This document shows positions 11,193 to 30,010 of a DNA stretch of 64,000 nt, piece after piece. How positions within the stretch are numbered: the stretch's first letter is position 1; each line of letters begins with the position of its first letter. The translations under genes were made by a program, and so were the position numbers. The notes under the pieces were generated by a model that had not been told where the DNA came from, searched no databases, and saw only the letters and a list, made by a program, of their open reading frames with translations. The DNA is from Antedon mediterranea (lineage: Eukaryota > Echinodermata > Crinoidea > Comatulida > Antedonidae), in assembly GCF_964355755.1 (NCBI RefSeq), contig NC_092677.1, forward strand, positions 3,043,001-3,107,000, written 5' to 3'.

Positions 11193-11745
11193 AAGATGTA
11201 TTGTCCCTTGAAACACAAAAAAATGATGGTCAAAATATTCTAAATTTAAATTGGCCATATCAAAGTAATATTAAAGTTATTCACTTTAAGTCGAAAATTC
11301 GAGCCAAAACAACAAGTTTACGTAAATAACAGGTAAATTAGTTTGATAAAATTTCGTCTGGAAAATTGTCGCGAGCGAAAGTAAACAAAGATTTCAAACC
11401 ACGAGTACGCATATTGCATATGCTAATTAGGATTATTTACAACTCGTCACAGTTGAGAAGGTATTTTCACACAGATCGTAAAGAAGTTTTTTGAAATATG
11501 CATACAGAGTAGCGAAACAAGCACGTTTCATTATGGGATATGTTTTGATGGAAAACTTTGACTGGAAGTCAAAGTTATTTTTTAAACAAAAAAACGTCTG
11601 TATTTTAGTTAAATGATTTTTTTTTCGACAAATTTTTGGTGATAGTTAATAACTATTATGATACTTCAAAATGACCCACCTTTTTTCGAAATCTTTAATT
11701 TTTTAATTTTTTGGGATTAGTCAAAGGGACAATACATCTTTAAAC
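11193..11745. mobile_element. MITE with TTAAAGATGTATTGTCCC ends (about 553 bp)
   Basis: Left end TTAAAGATGTATTGTCCCTT and right end AAGGGACAATACATCTTTAA are exact inverted repeats. No transposase frame. The same ends bound the larger structure at 25052-27667. The right end lies only about 195 bases before the CK2 alpha start codon, so this element probably forms part of that promoter region. Confidence 0.75.
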
Positions 11746-11939
11746 ATTGATATTATTAATTTTCTTTTTTAGAATTTTATACAAGAATAGTTTTTTAAAG
11801 TGGGAGACCTTTTGGTTGATCTGTAGTGGCGCGTCCATCGTTTTTCTTTCAACTGTGTCTGTTGTTTCAAAACAGACTACGAACTGCAACCCTGAATCCC
11901 AAACAAAGACACAGGAAGCTAGCGTCGTCATCTGACACA

Positions 11940-19952
<8,013 letters not shown>

Positions 19953-22883
19953 ACTGAGCAACCATCCCGGGCGCAAAGTTCGTCACAGGGCCACGTTCAA
20001 CCAACTTAATTGTGTAAGTCACCGGTGTTTGAGACAAAAACATTTTATTTGATTGGTTTTAACAGAGAAATAACGTGATATTGAAAACCAGGGAAATGTT
20101 TTCATCGTCTCAAGACAAAAAAAAAGACTTGTCCATTAATTAATTAACTGTTAAAATTGTGAAATAAGTCTGCTAGTGAATTTTATTTTGTTATCGAAGC
20201 ATTGGCAACTATTACAAAAACAAATGTATGTATTAGTAATTGTATTGGTAGAACTTACAAACCCATAGTGTGTTTATGTGTGTTAAAGTAACAATTATTT
20301 TTTAACATTCTGACATGAACACAAACATTTTCTATATAATCTTAAAATATATATATTTGAGTTTTTGTGCTCATTTATGTTTTGCTACCAGGGATCTAGA
20401 AAATAGAAATTCATCTTGAATTTGTACTTGATTATGCCTCTAAAACTTAGTTCCAACTTTATTATCCATTCCACCTATCATTTCATGCGCAAACAAAGTC
20501 ACACGCCTTGTTCAACATATTTTGTTTTCTTTTATACTAGCCAATATCAACTAAAATAATCTGTGTACAAATATAAGCAGACAGGCCTTTAAAAAGCTGT
20601 GTACAAACTATATACACGTTTGCGCAGTTTTTAGCAGGAACTAACTTTTAGACCAATCACATCTTAGATGCTAATCTCATTAACAGTATTATTAACCACA
20701 TAGGTGTATATACAATTCTTAATAGCGTGTGTTTTATAACAGTTTTTGATTAAAAATTTGAAAATTAAATTGTAAATGAAGAGTAACATCTCTTATGTAC
20801 ATCACCGTACAAAATGAATTTGTAAATTATTTTGTTTAAATCACAAAATGTTATATTTATCATTTAAATTTAAGTTCAACATTTTTGTTTGTAAATTATT
20901 TTTTATTTTGTTGTAAGAGATGTTACCGTTTATTAATTTTCATAGATGAGATTTCTGTTTTGAAGAATTTAGCGCAGTTTAATAAAAAAGGTTTTTTTTT
21001 TCAGTAATTTATTAAAACTTTTTTGATAAAACTTTGTGCTAAATTGTCTGAAAGTAGGTTAATAATTTGTGAGCAAACTAAACAAATTGTGAATTGCATC
21101 AAAACTTTTAGATTAATTATCAAGAATTTCATCAACAAATAGAATAATTATCAAGCATTTCTTCAAAACATTTAGAATATCAAAACAGACATGTTGGTAT
21201 TAGTATAATAGTGTAGTTAGTATTTTAATTTTCACACTGTTTATTTCTGTTTGATGGGTATGATATACATAAACGTCTGTGTAAACGGTTTTAGTAGATT
21301 TTATTTGTAAACCCCCTTGTTCCTAGAAAACCAGCTAAGATGAAAACTCTATCCCACCGCACAAAGTTCAGTTTGGTCATTCCTAGTCGGAAGAAGTCGA
21401 CAAGAAAAAAAGAATGACATAGGGTAATTGGTGATTTAGAGATTGCCTCCGCTTATTCTATGCATTAAAGGGGCTTCGTTTTTTCGTTATTTTTAATTAA
21501 AAATATATACAGCAATTGTAATAATACTGTATATTATTTTTGTTATTATTTTTAAATTTGCTATCTTTTATCTAATATGCATTTTGTCAACTTGTTTATT
21601 ACTGTCGACAAAAACAGATTCATTTTGTGCATTTTAAAAAGAATCGACTTCTTGTAAAAAAAAAAATTGAAGGAAATGTTTAGACGATTATTTGCTTTTG
21701 AGAAATTTTTGTTTTTAGTGCACGAAGCAACGAGTGGTTACGCCAATTAATGTTTTTATTAAAAGGCTATTGTAGCTGAAGATAATAAACTATTAACAAT
21801 TCAACGAATTTACTATGTATTGTTTTGTTAACGAGTCGAAAGACATTCGAGAGGTGAACATCGTATCCAATTTTCGCATAATCATACCCACAGCGTCGAT
21901 ATGTCACTGTGTTGCGTTCTTTAAGGGAGGACCTTGTAAACTAGTGTGTAATATTAAGTGAACTGTATTATCATTTATGCTTTGATTGTAACATCAAAAA
22001 TGTTGAAAAAAAATCGGCAAAATCTACATTAAAAAAAAAAACAATTGGTTTATGTACAACAATTGGCACATATCCTGCCAATTAATTTATTAAACAATTA
22101 TGTAATATTTCTGGAAACGGTTTAAAATACTTGTACACGCATCGTTCAGAATACTGACAGAGAAAATACAAAGTCTTCTGGGTACAAGATATAAAAAACG
22201 TATATCCTACGGTCGTTGATACGGCCCCACACAATAGTAATTTTCCTCCAAAACCTAAATTTTTTTTGTCAAAATGAAAGCAGCACAAACTGTAAACAAT
22301 GTTTAAGAAACAGAAAAGATGACAAAATGTGCCCCAAAATGAGACTTTGGATCCATTACCGATTTGACTGAACACAAAATTGGTAGATGGGCTTACCAGA
22401 GAAACAATATAGCATATTATATATTATAATAGATTGGGCCCGTAGCCTATATATGCATACTGCTATGTATATTATTACATACTGTGTACAAATTACTATA
22501 CTATGTTCTTAAAAATGCATGCATTTTAACTACAATTTTAATATTGTACAGTGACCACGCCCAGTTTAAGCATATGATTGTATAAGATTAAATAATTTAA
22601 CTTTTAATTATATTAATACCTTCATTGTTATGAATTGTATAATATACAGTATATACATTGATAGTAAGAACTCCTTTTAGTTAGAAACTTATCAATGATA
22701 AAAAAAACATCATCATTATTAATATCTCAACTTTAATGCAACAAATTTAAATTTGATATTATTTAACAATATTACATGAACAATTCAACATTTTCAGAGC
22801 TGATAAAATCGGTAAAAAGTATTTAAAAATGTTTTGTTTAAGAACTTTTGATAAGTTTTCTTTTTGCTGGTTTCTTTCCGAGT
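19953..22883. other. CK2 alpha 3' UTR and convergent intergenic region
   Basis: AT-rich, with no supported exon. The proximal part should be the CK2 alpha 3' UTR (plus) and the distal part the CFAP20 3' UTR (minus). I could not fix either poly(A) site. A 97-codon minus frame at 22082-22375 is hydrophobic and cysteine-rich, but has no splice or homology support. Confidence 0.5.
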
Positions 22884-24806
22884 TTATGGCTTCGTTTTGT
22901 TTTGTACAGGTAAATACAATTTAAATTCTGCAGGTAATTCATCTTCTGAGTAGAGTCGATCGGAGAAGTAGACACGTCGGATTCGACAGTTGGCGTGAAT
23001 TTGAACTCTGAGCGTTTCAATGTAGTTTGTTCCGTATGCACGTCTCGTGAAATCTGACAAGTTGAACTGAAAGTAAAGAAAGTAATTTAATTAAAACAAT
23101 AGGAACATTGTTATTGGCTCTCAAGCAATATTATTTACCAACAGGAACTTATCGGTTAAAACAATCACTATGGTAAATGCGTCTCAAGTTTGTTGCCATG
23201 GTGAATTCTAAACAAAACAATGTTTTAGATTTCCATTTTCACACATGCATACTAGAATCTGGAGAAAGCATAGTTGTGCACTATTTGATTGGTCAGTTCA
23301 ATACCAAGAGCAGTAACAACTTGGGACAAAAGGCCTCTCATAGGTGTGATTTTCACAAAATTGTCTTCACACTTCAAACAAACCTGGTTACAACAAGTTG
23401 TTACTTTTTGGAGGTGTGAAAAGGGTATTAGGGTTTTGTAACTATGGTTTGAGGTCCCCTTTGTTCAATAGCTTGGCCACTTAACATTTATTGTTTTATT
23501 TCAATTTTAAAGTTATAATACTAACTTGAATCTGATTCCATCCGTCATCTAACCTCATAGGCATTGTGCAGATGAATGGTTTTACTCGCGTCGTGCTTTG
23601 ATAGTTACTCGCTCTAAATCGTCGTTTTACATTCTTATCGTCGAGTACTTGAACTTCGAAGGTAAAGTATTTCTTCAAATTTTTAATAATCATTACAAGA
23701 AACGGTAGTTTAATTCCAAGTGTTTTCTTTGTTTCTGCTGGACAGGTAATATATGTTGTACTGAAAATGATAAATGACAATAATTAATAAAAAATAATGT
23801 GTAAAAAAATTTAAAATGTTAATCTATTAATAAAGCTCTGTCTACACTTTCAAACTTTATGTGACAAAAAAAATGTGATGTGTCCATATATGGACATGAT
23901 GATGTCATATCACTACCATATTTAGGCATATCACACACTTTTTGTCACATAAAGTTTGATAGTGTAGACAGAGCTTAAGTCAAATAAAAGTATAAAAAAA
24001 TCAAATTAAACCATTCTTCTTAAGCTGAATTAACAATACAAAGTGCAAAATAACATTTTAAATTAATATTAGTAAATGAAATCGAATTGTTGAAATTTAA
24101 AATAATATTTGAACAATTATTTTTTATAGAATTATAAATCAAATTACCTGACATTTGTACCAACAATTTCTAATACTAATGATTGAATATCGTTGTCTGT
24201 TATTCTTTTGATATGACCATTCCTCACCTATGCAAAACAAAAATAATGAAAATAGTCAACAAAATAAGAAATTAATTTCTTTACATGAGTCAATCAATAA
24301 TCAATAGGGCCTACAGATGATGTAGATGGGCGTGCCTAAAAAACTAAAACTGTGCATGTGATTGCACTGATAAGTGATAACATACTAAAAATAAACAAAT
24401 AAAAAATAGGCCTACTGACAGTGACTGTAAAAAAAGGCAAACAGAATATTGAAACAAAGGATACCTAAAACAAAATAGCCTAGGTCTAGGCCTACAAAGG
24501 TATAGATGCAATAATACAACAAAGTAATAATCAATTAACAGTAATTAATTTACAAGAAAAAGTATAGGCCTAGCCTAGGCTGAGTATTTCATTTTGCTAA
24601 CTAATCGACAGACCCGGCCCATGTGTGTTGTGTTGACAACGCTGCCTCTCTAGTGTAAAAAACCACACACCACTCATTTCATTCATTTCCACCCGGCCTA
24701 GCAAAACACAAATAAAACTCACCTTTTTATCCCATATCTGCAATGGTTTACTACCTATACTATATAATATGGATAAAAATCCACTTTGAAAAGTATTTTT
24801 GAACAT
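22884..24806 (-). CDS. CFAP20: Cilia- and flagella-associated protein 20
   Basis: Microtubule inner protein of ciliary doublets (BUG22/GTL3/C16orf80, DUF667 family), also seen in centrioles and nuclei; needed for normal ciliary beat and length. Exons in reading order: 24806-24723, 24227-24148, 23760-23526, 23066-22884; phases agree and give 193 aa, the same length as human. The sequence is almost unchanged from the vertebrate protein: it opens [18 protein letters not shown], has [19 protein letters not shown] and [20 protein letters not shown], and ends [10 protein letters not shown]. The start is fixed by this conservation. It is convergent with CK2 alpha. Intron 2 (23761-24147) holds a family B MITE. 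Confidence 0.98.
23832..23977. mobile_element. Family B MITE, copy 3
   Basis: AAGCTCTGTCTACACTTTC start and AGTGTAGACAGAGCTTAA end. It contains CCATATATGGACATGATG and ATGTCATATCACTACC. TTAA-like flanks on both sides. CFAP20 intron 2. Confidence 0.88.
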
Positions 24807-25359
24807 GTTTTACTTGAATAAAAGGTAATATAGAGACAAAGTAAGCTGATTTTACAGCGCTCACAATAAACACAACCTCACTCCGTGAATATCTGTTGCC
24901 AAGTGGCCTACCTTTTGTTTTGCTGCCTGCCTTCTTTTCGGCGGTAACCTAGTGACCACATGACAACAACATTAGATTGTGTTACGCACACTGTGCACTG
25001 TTAATTATTAGACTACTCATTGTTGTACCTCCAGTTAAGTCATAGAACTTTAGTTAAAGATGTATTGTCCCCCTGAAAACATTTTTTTTTTAAATATTTT
25101 TGTTGAATAGGCCATTTTAATTGCACATAAAAGTTATTCACTTTGAACTGAAATTGGATCGAAAAAAAAAATGTTTTACTCGAGAAAATCGTAATTTAAA
25201 GCAAAAATTAACCAACCGGAAGCTATTTGTCTGGAAGACAAACGTGTTCCGGTTTAATTTAACCCTTGACCTGAGTTAGCTCATAAATATTCATATTGTA
25301 TGGATACATCTTGTGGATGATGGTTCTCTCAACAAACAGCCAACAACGCGACGATAGCA

Positions 25360-25481
25360 ATGCATAGAGAGAGTCGAGTAGTGACGCGAGACGATCTTGA
25401 AGAAAACACGAAAACTATAGCTAGCAGAATACTAAGTAGAACTGCAGTTGGTAACTTTGATGTTGAATCTTATTCATTTAG
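25360..25481 (+). CDS. Candidate first coding exon, unrecognised
   Basis: An ATG opens 40 codons plus two bases (begins MHRESRVVTRDDLEEN, ends VESYSFR), running without a stop into a strong GTGAGT donor. The best downstream acceptor (TTTTTTTCAG at about 25944-25953) would add only a couple of residues before a stop, giving a tiny product, so the real partner exon is unknown. It lies in the left arm of the 2.6-kb inverted-repeat structure. A TAGGCCTA island follows directly, as in other first introns here. May be a non-coding first exon. Confidence 0.25.
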
Positions 25482-25499
25482 GTGAGTTTTTGTTTCGCT

Positions 25500-25695
25500 A
25501 GCAGGAGAGGCCTAGCTAGGCCTAGGCCCTAGGCCCGAGTTTTCTGCTACTGTATACTAGTCTACTACATACTAGTAGGCCTAGTACTAACTAGCACAAC
25601 CACATGGCAGGCAGTCTCGAGTAGCCTTACTGCTGCCTCCTGTTTCTATAAGTAGAGGTAGTAGGCCTAGGCTAGGCAGTACACTACTAGCTAGG
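25500..25695. repeat. TAGGCCTA island
   Basis: Dense CCTAGCTAGGCCTAGGCCC-type words, directly downstream of the candidate donor at 25482. Confidence 0.75.
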
Positions 25696-26863
25696 GCTAG
25701 ACCACCACCAGGAGAGATGTATTTTTTTTTTATAATTTTGTTTGGCATCCTGATAAATTGGTTTAATTTGTTAGGATTTCAACTATCTATTCTGCAGAGA
25801 AAATTACCAAATAAATCTAAATATTGTTTTGAATGTTTACTGTACAGTATTTTAAAAATATTTTCTGCATCAAATGCAATAGGTTCAAATCAACATTTGC
25901 ACAATTAACCATTTTATGCAGATATTTGACACAATTTTCTTCTTTTTTTTCAGGTATTAACATTGATTGAACAATAAGAGCAAGTGAAGTAGTGAGAAAC
26001 ACAAAATGTATCGGCAACATTCACAATTTATTGAAACATTTCTTACTATTAAAATGACACTTTGTAATGGATATGAGCGATCTTAGAAGACTATAGCTGC
26101 CGTAATTACTGCCACAATCAACACATTGATATTAGTAGACAAATTGACACAAAAAACAATACAGGAATTCAATAAGATATACTGTAACTGTATATAGGCC
26201 TAGGCCTATATATATTTTTTATTAACTCCTTTTGCAATGTAATATTTACAGTAACATTATGAAGTGTAAGTAAAATTGAAGAATTTATTCTGTGTACTGT
26301 TGTAGTAGTATTTTTTATTTATTGAATGTTATGTTTACAAAATAATATACTGTACAAATATTATTGCTTTATAAAAAAAATTATACTGTACAACATTTTA
26401 CAAGCTGAACAGGAACATATTGGCCGAATGCAGCATCACAAATATTTTTCTTGCAATATCCAATCATATACAGAGTCTATCATCAGTTGTCTTTATGAAG
26501 TACAAATGTGACCTCTGTTCCAGTCTTCATCAGCTCAACGTCTTTAAATAAAAATGTTTAAATAATGATGTATAAATAAGTTAAATATTTCACAAAATCT
26601 AAAGTTTTTAATTTCGGCAAAGTACGAAAACCTGGAATTTGGTATTTATAAATAGGTCTAGATCATGCACATTTAGTGCAAAATGTGGGCTAGTGAAATT
26701 GCTTGCTTTGACAAATAAGTACACTAACTTTCTATGGTAAAACACATTACAACTAAGACTTAATAAAGAGAAAACAAATATTTGACTTACTACAGTACAG
26801 AGTTACATGGTAAAGAACAGTAGTTTGTGTGGTAAAATGGCTAAGCTGGCTTTTCCCCTCTGT

Positions 26864-27398
26864 CTACTTGTACAGTGCTGCTGGAGGAAGGTTCTCAACT
26901 TCAGGCTTGTAAGTTGTATTGTAACCATTTTCCCTGAAAAAATGTTTGTTTTATTTTTATCATAAAAACTAGTTAAACAAGATTCAACTGTAAATTATGT
27001 ATATGGTACAGCAGGCTGGCTGTATTTTCGGATTGATGGCCTAGCCTAGGCCAGTCTATGAAGAGTACAATGTATAGGGCCTAGCTGGGCATTTTCTGCA
27101 GAGACCCGATTGTCCCAGCAGCCTGCCTCCTCTACTACTACTACTACTAGCCTAGGCCTATGCATGTATTATTCTAGGCCTAGCCCTGAAAAAATCCCAG
27201 GCTAAGTTAATTAATTACCTTCCTGTTATTACAAACGTCTGTCTAGTTTGCGTTATATATATAATTATTATATTTAAAATAACCGTCTAGGCCTACTTAC
27301 CGACAAATTAACAGCTTAGCTTTACATACGATCAGGGGAAACCCCCAGTCGAGTCGCGTCGATCTGTGGGTGTTGTGTACACAACGTGCATCATCCAT
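26864..27398 (-). CDS. Candidate 55-aa two-exon gene, unrecognised
   Basis: Minus-strand exon 1 (27398-27301) starts MDDARCVHNTHRS and ends CKAKLLICR at a GTAAGT donor. Exon 2 (26933-26864) follows a TTTTTTCAG acceptor and encodes ENGYNTTYKPEVENLPPAAL then YK and a stop. The split arginine codon (CG|G) joins in frame. The exon 2 peptide has a real protein character (YKPEVENLPPAALYK); exon 1 is less convincing and lies in the right arm of an inverted-repeat structure, so another upstream exon may be the true partner. I do not recognise the family. A TAGGCCTA island fills part of the intron. Confidence 0.35.
27033..27300. repeat. TAGGCCTA island
   Basis: Scattered GGCCTAGCCTAGGCC, TAGGGCCTAGC and CTAGGCCTAGCCC words with a CTACTACTACTACTA run, within the intron of the small candidate gene. 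Confidence 0.65.
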
Positions 27399-28287
27399 GT
27401 TTGTTAGATCAGATCCCAGCTGTGTCGATGCTCATTAACATATCATGCATATTTATGAGTTAGCTCTATCGGCCTAAATTTTGAGCTGACAAGTTGGGAA
27501 AATTGATTAACTTATTTTGCTTTTTTCTTAGCGAAATTAATAATTTTTTTCGGATTTTTTTTCGGCGAAAGTGAACAACTTTATTATAGCTACAATATGG
27601 TCTATTCAAAATTTGATTTAATTGATCTTCATTTTTCATGTTTTGGGGGACAATACAACTTTAAGCCGCCGAGCTGTATTATTTGAAAAGAATAGTATAG
27701 TGTAAAGACACTGACGACTACAGTAACAGTGCCATGGCCTTAATTTAGCTCTGAAAGAATCATTGTGAAAAACAAACATTTAATCATGGAGGTATCCTCC
27801 ATGATTTAATTTATGAAACACAATTAAATTTGTACAATTTAATAATAATAATAATATTGTTTGCCGCAGTATACACTATATAGGCCTATTTAATGTAATA
27901 ATGTAGTAGGCCTATAATTGTAGCAGTACTAAATATTGTGATAATAGTGACACAAGACATTTGAAATTAGATATACAATGTATTTGTGTACAAATTGTGA
28001 GTCATCGTAAGTATTGAGTTCAATGTGTACATCATGTGCTAGTTGCCTAGGATACCAAAATTATGCAAATTGACAGGTGTCATCGACCGAGTTCCTCTTT
28101 TTATTAAGGACCTACCATTTAATATCATTCATATAATTATGTTGCTTTAAATATTGGGAAACTTGTAAATACTATAAAATTGTAAGAGGATGTGTTCGTG
28201 CGAATTTCTACGCGTTACGCGGATAACAGATAATAGTCCTAAACGCTTAAAAAATCTAATTATTATTATTATTGATTGATCGATTTA

Positions 28288-28440
28288 TAAGGTTTATATC
28301 GCAAATAGCTTCTACAATGCATGATGGGAAGGGTTTGGGAGCAAACGTCACAACGTGTACGTACATGATTTGTTGACGTTTTCTCCCAAATCCTTCCCAC
28401 CATGCGTCGCGCACGCTATTTGCGATAAACCTTGTTTTAT
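28288..28440. mobile_element. MITE with AGGTTTATATCGCAAATAGC ends (about 150 bp)
   Basis: The left arm (TATCGCAAATAGC, ATGATGGGAAGGGTTTGGG) is mirrored by the right arm (CCCAAATCCTTCCCACCATG, GCTATTTGCGATAAACC). The hairpin centre contains GTCACAACGTGTACGTAC. It lies in the SNRK upstream region. Confidence 0.75.
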
Positions 28441-28560
28441 ATTTATTTTCAGTTATCTGCAAAGTCAATTTTTGCCTATAGGTAACCATCTCAAGTTTGA
28501 AAATTTAGAACACGATTAAAGCAACTATGTCTATTTATATTTAATATAATTTAGTATGTA

Positions 28561-28755
28561 GTAGCAATGCCAATAGTAGCAATGCCAATAGTAGCAATGC
28601 CAATAGTAGCAATGCCAATAGTAGCAATGCCAATAGTAGCAATGCCAATAGTAGCAATGCCAATAGTAGCAATGCCAATAGTAGCAATGCCAATAGTAGC
28701 AATGCCAATAGTAGCAATGCCAATAGTAGCAATGCCAATAGTAGCAATGCCAATA
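28561..28755. repeat. 15-bp minisatellite, 13 identical copies
   Basis: The unit GTAGCAATGCCAATA is repeated 13 times without visible variation. As 15 is a multiple of three, every frame stays open and produces spurious pentapeptide-repeat frames (MPIVA on plus, WHCYY, LALLL and IGIAT on minus). Not CRISPR, as there are no spacers. Confidence 0.95.
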
Positions 28756-28801
28756 GTCCATAAACTGCCATGTAGGCCTACATGAAGCATATAAAATTGT
28801 T

Positions 28802-29032
28802 AAAGATTTCGAGGGTGTAGCCAAGGATGACTTTTTTCAAATGAGAAGTAACATTAGCAGAATTACTCGAGGGCATCACCTGAGATTTTTCAAGCCTATT
28901 TTCCATAAAGGATTGAACTGTAGAAGACATACTTTCTCGCAATGAGTAATAAACCATTGGAACAGTTTACCAGCCAACGTTGTCAATTCTGAGACCACTA
29001 ACACCTTCAAGAATTGCATCGACACAATGTAG
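28802..29032 (+). pseudogene. Decayed non-LTR retrotransposon reverse transcriptase C-terminus
   Basis: One frame of 77 codons reads KDFEGVAKDDFF, then RITRGHHLRFFKP, RRHTFSQ, a TGA stop, then VINHWNSLPANVV and NTFKNCIDTM, ending at a TAG. The block 'RxxFsqRVINhWNsLPxxVVnaxsxxxFKnxlD' is the standard 3' end of LINE reverse transcriptases common in invertebrates. The internal TGA sits where an arginine codon (CGA) is expected, so it is a dead copy. The rest of the element is missing. It starts about 45 bases after the 15-bp minisatellite. Confidence 0.8.
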
Positions 29033-29639
29033 TTGATATGGGGTTAAAAAGGCACCTCGCCTAAACTTTCCCATTATAATTAAACTAAACTAAACAACTG
29101 ATTTAGTACATTATTAAATTCAAGGTATAATAGATAAGATATAAATAAAAGGAACAAAAAGCAATGACAGATTTGAATAAAGAATTATTATATTGAGTTA
29201 AAAGTAAAAAAGGAAAGATTGTTTTTGTTTTGTATTTTGTGTATAAATGTTATCTTTAAACTTTGAATACACTTATTACATTATCAAAATTCTCGTTACC
29301 ACGCAAAATCAAACGCGCTACTAAGTACTCGTACTAGGGCCTTAGCCAATTAAGTGTTTAATTAGTTGTAACTCTACAGTATATTTAGTTTACAATAGTT
29401 TGCAGTAAAATACAATTCATTTGTTCCATTGAAAATGCTTTACTTTATTTTTAGCAATGCGGAATGTACAAAATAGTTGAAATGAATGTTTTTATATCAA
29501 TACAACCGCATGGAGGTATAAAAATATTTATACCTCCATGATATAACCATCTCTATGATACAACAGAGAGTATGTACTTAAAATGTAATAAATTATATAA
29601 ATTTCTGTCATGACTTCTTACACGTTTTCCTAATGGTCT

Positions 29640-29950
29640 ATGTTGATTTATGACGATGTATTTGACCAATCAGCATCAGCCTGTTATAGCGACAAGACTT
29701 TTATTGCGCATGTGTATGATAATATTTCGACCCCCTCGGATCGTATCGTCATCTCGGTTGGTTCTCTAGGCCCGGCTGCTGTGGCTGGCTCACCTACTCT
29801 TCTTTCAGAGCGACGACTAGGGGAGCTCTCCTCTCTCCTGTGCCTGTAGTGTTATTGTTAGACTTAGGTAGTCATTCATGTAAATATAACTGGATCAAAA
29901 TGCTACTGAAGAAAATATGATATCCAGCAATTTATTAGTGTATTTCAGGA
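29640..29950 (+). promoter_or_regulatory. Probable SNRK promoter and 5' UTR region
   Basis: A GC- and CpG-richer patch at about 29700-29850 (CCCCCTCGGATCGTATCGTC, GGCCCGGCTGCTGTGGC) precedes SNRK, and a TATTTCAG acceptor ends at 29948, 62 bases before the start codon. This fits a non-coding first exon spliced to the first coding exon. The first exon's donor could not be fixed. Confidence 0.35.
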
Positions 29951-30010
29951 ACTTTTCCGGCGTATGGTAAACATGATTTATTCTATTTTAAAAGCTTTAC
30001 GAGAGGTTTT

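Larger units (their letters stand above)
25052..27667. mobile_element. 2.6-kb inverted-repeat structure with TTAAAGATGTATTGTCCC-type ends
   Basis: The left end TTAAAGATGTATTGTCCCCC and right end GGGGGACAATACAACTTTAA match the MITE at 11193-11745. Inversion continues inward in a diverged way: GAGTTAGCTCATAAATATTC on the left against GCATATTTATGAGTTAGCTC on the right, then GTGGATGATG against a minus-strand ATGGATGATG. The middle holds TAGGCCTA islands, a candidate plus-strand first exon (25360-25481) and a candidate minus-strand two-exon gene (26864-27398). It may be a large non-autonomous transposon, or an inverted duplication of one promoter and first exon. No transposase domain was recognised. 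Confidence 0.5.

Noticed and set aside
22082-22375. 97-codon minus-strand frame downstream of CFAP20
   Set aside because: Hydrophobic, low-complexity character typical of AT-rich frames; no splice context; lies in the expected 3' UTR region.
25717-25908. Short hydrophobic frame inside the 2.6-kb inverted-repeat structure, considered as a transposase remnant
   Set aside because: No transposase motif (DDE, HTH or zinc finger) can be seen.
28561-28755. CRISPR-like array
   Set aside because: Repeats are contiguous with no unique spacers, and the genome is eukaryotic. The same reasoning applies to the 35-bp and 10-bp arrays.
28531-28824. Pentapeptide-repeat proteins on both strands
   Set aside because: They are translations of the 15-bp minisatellite in every frame.
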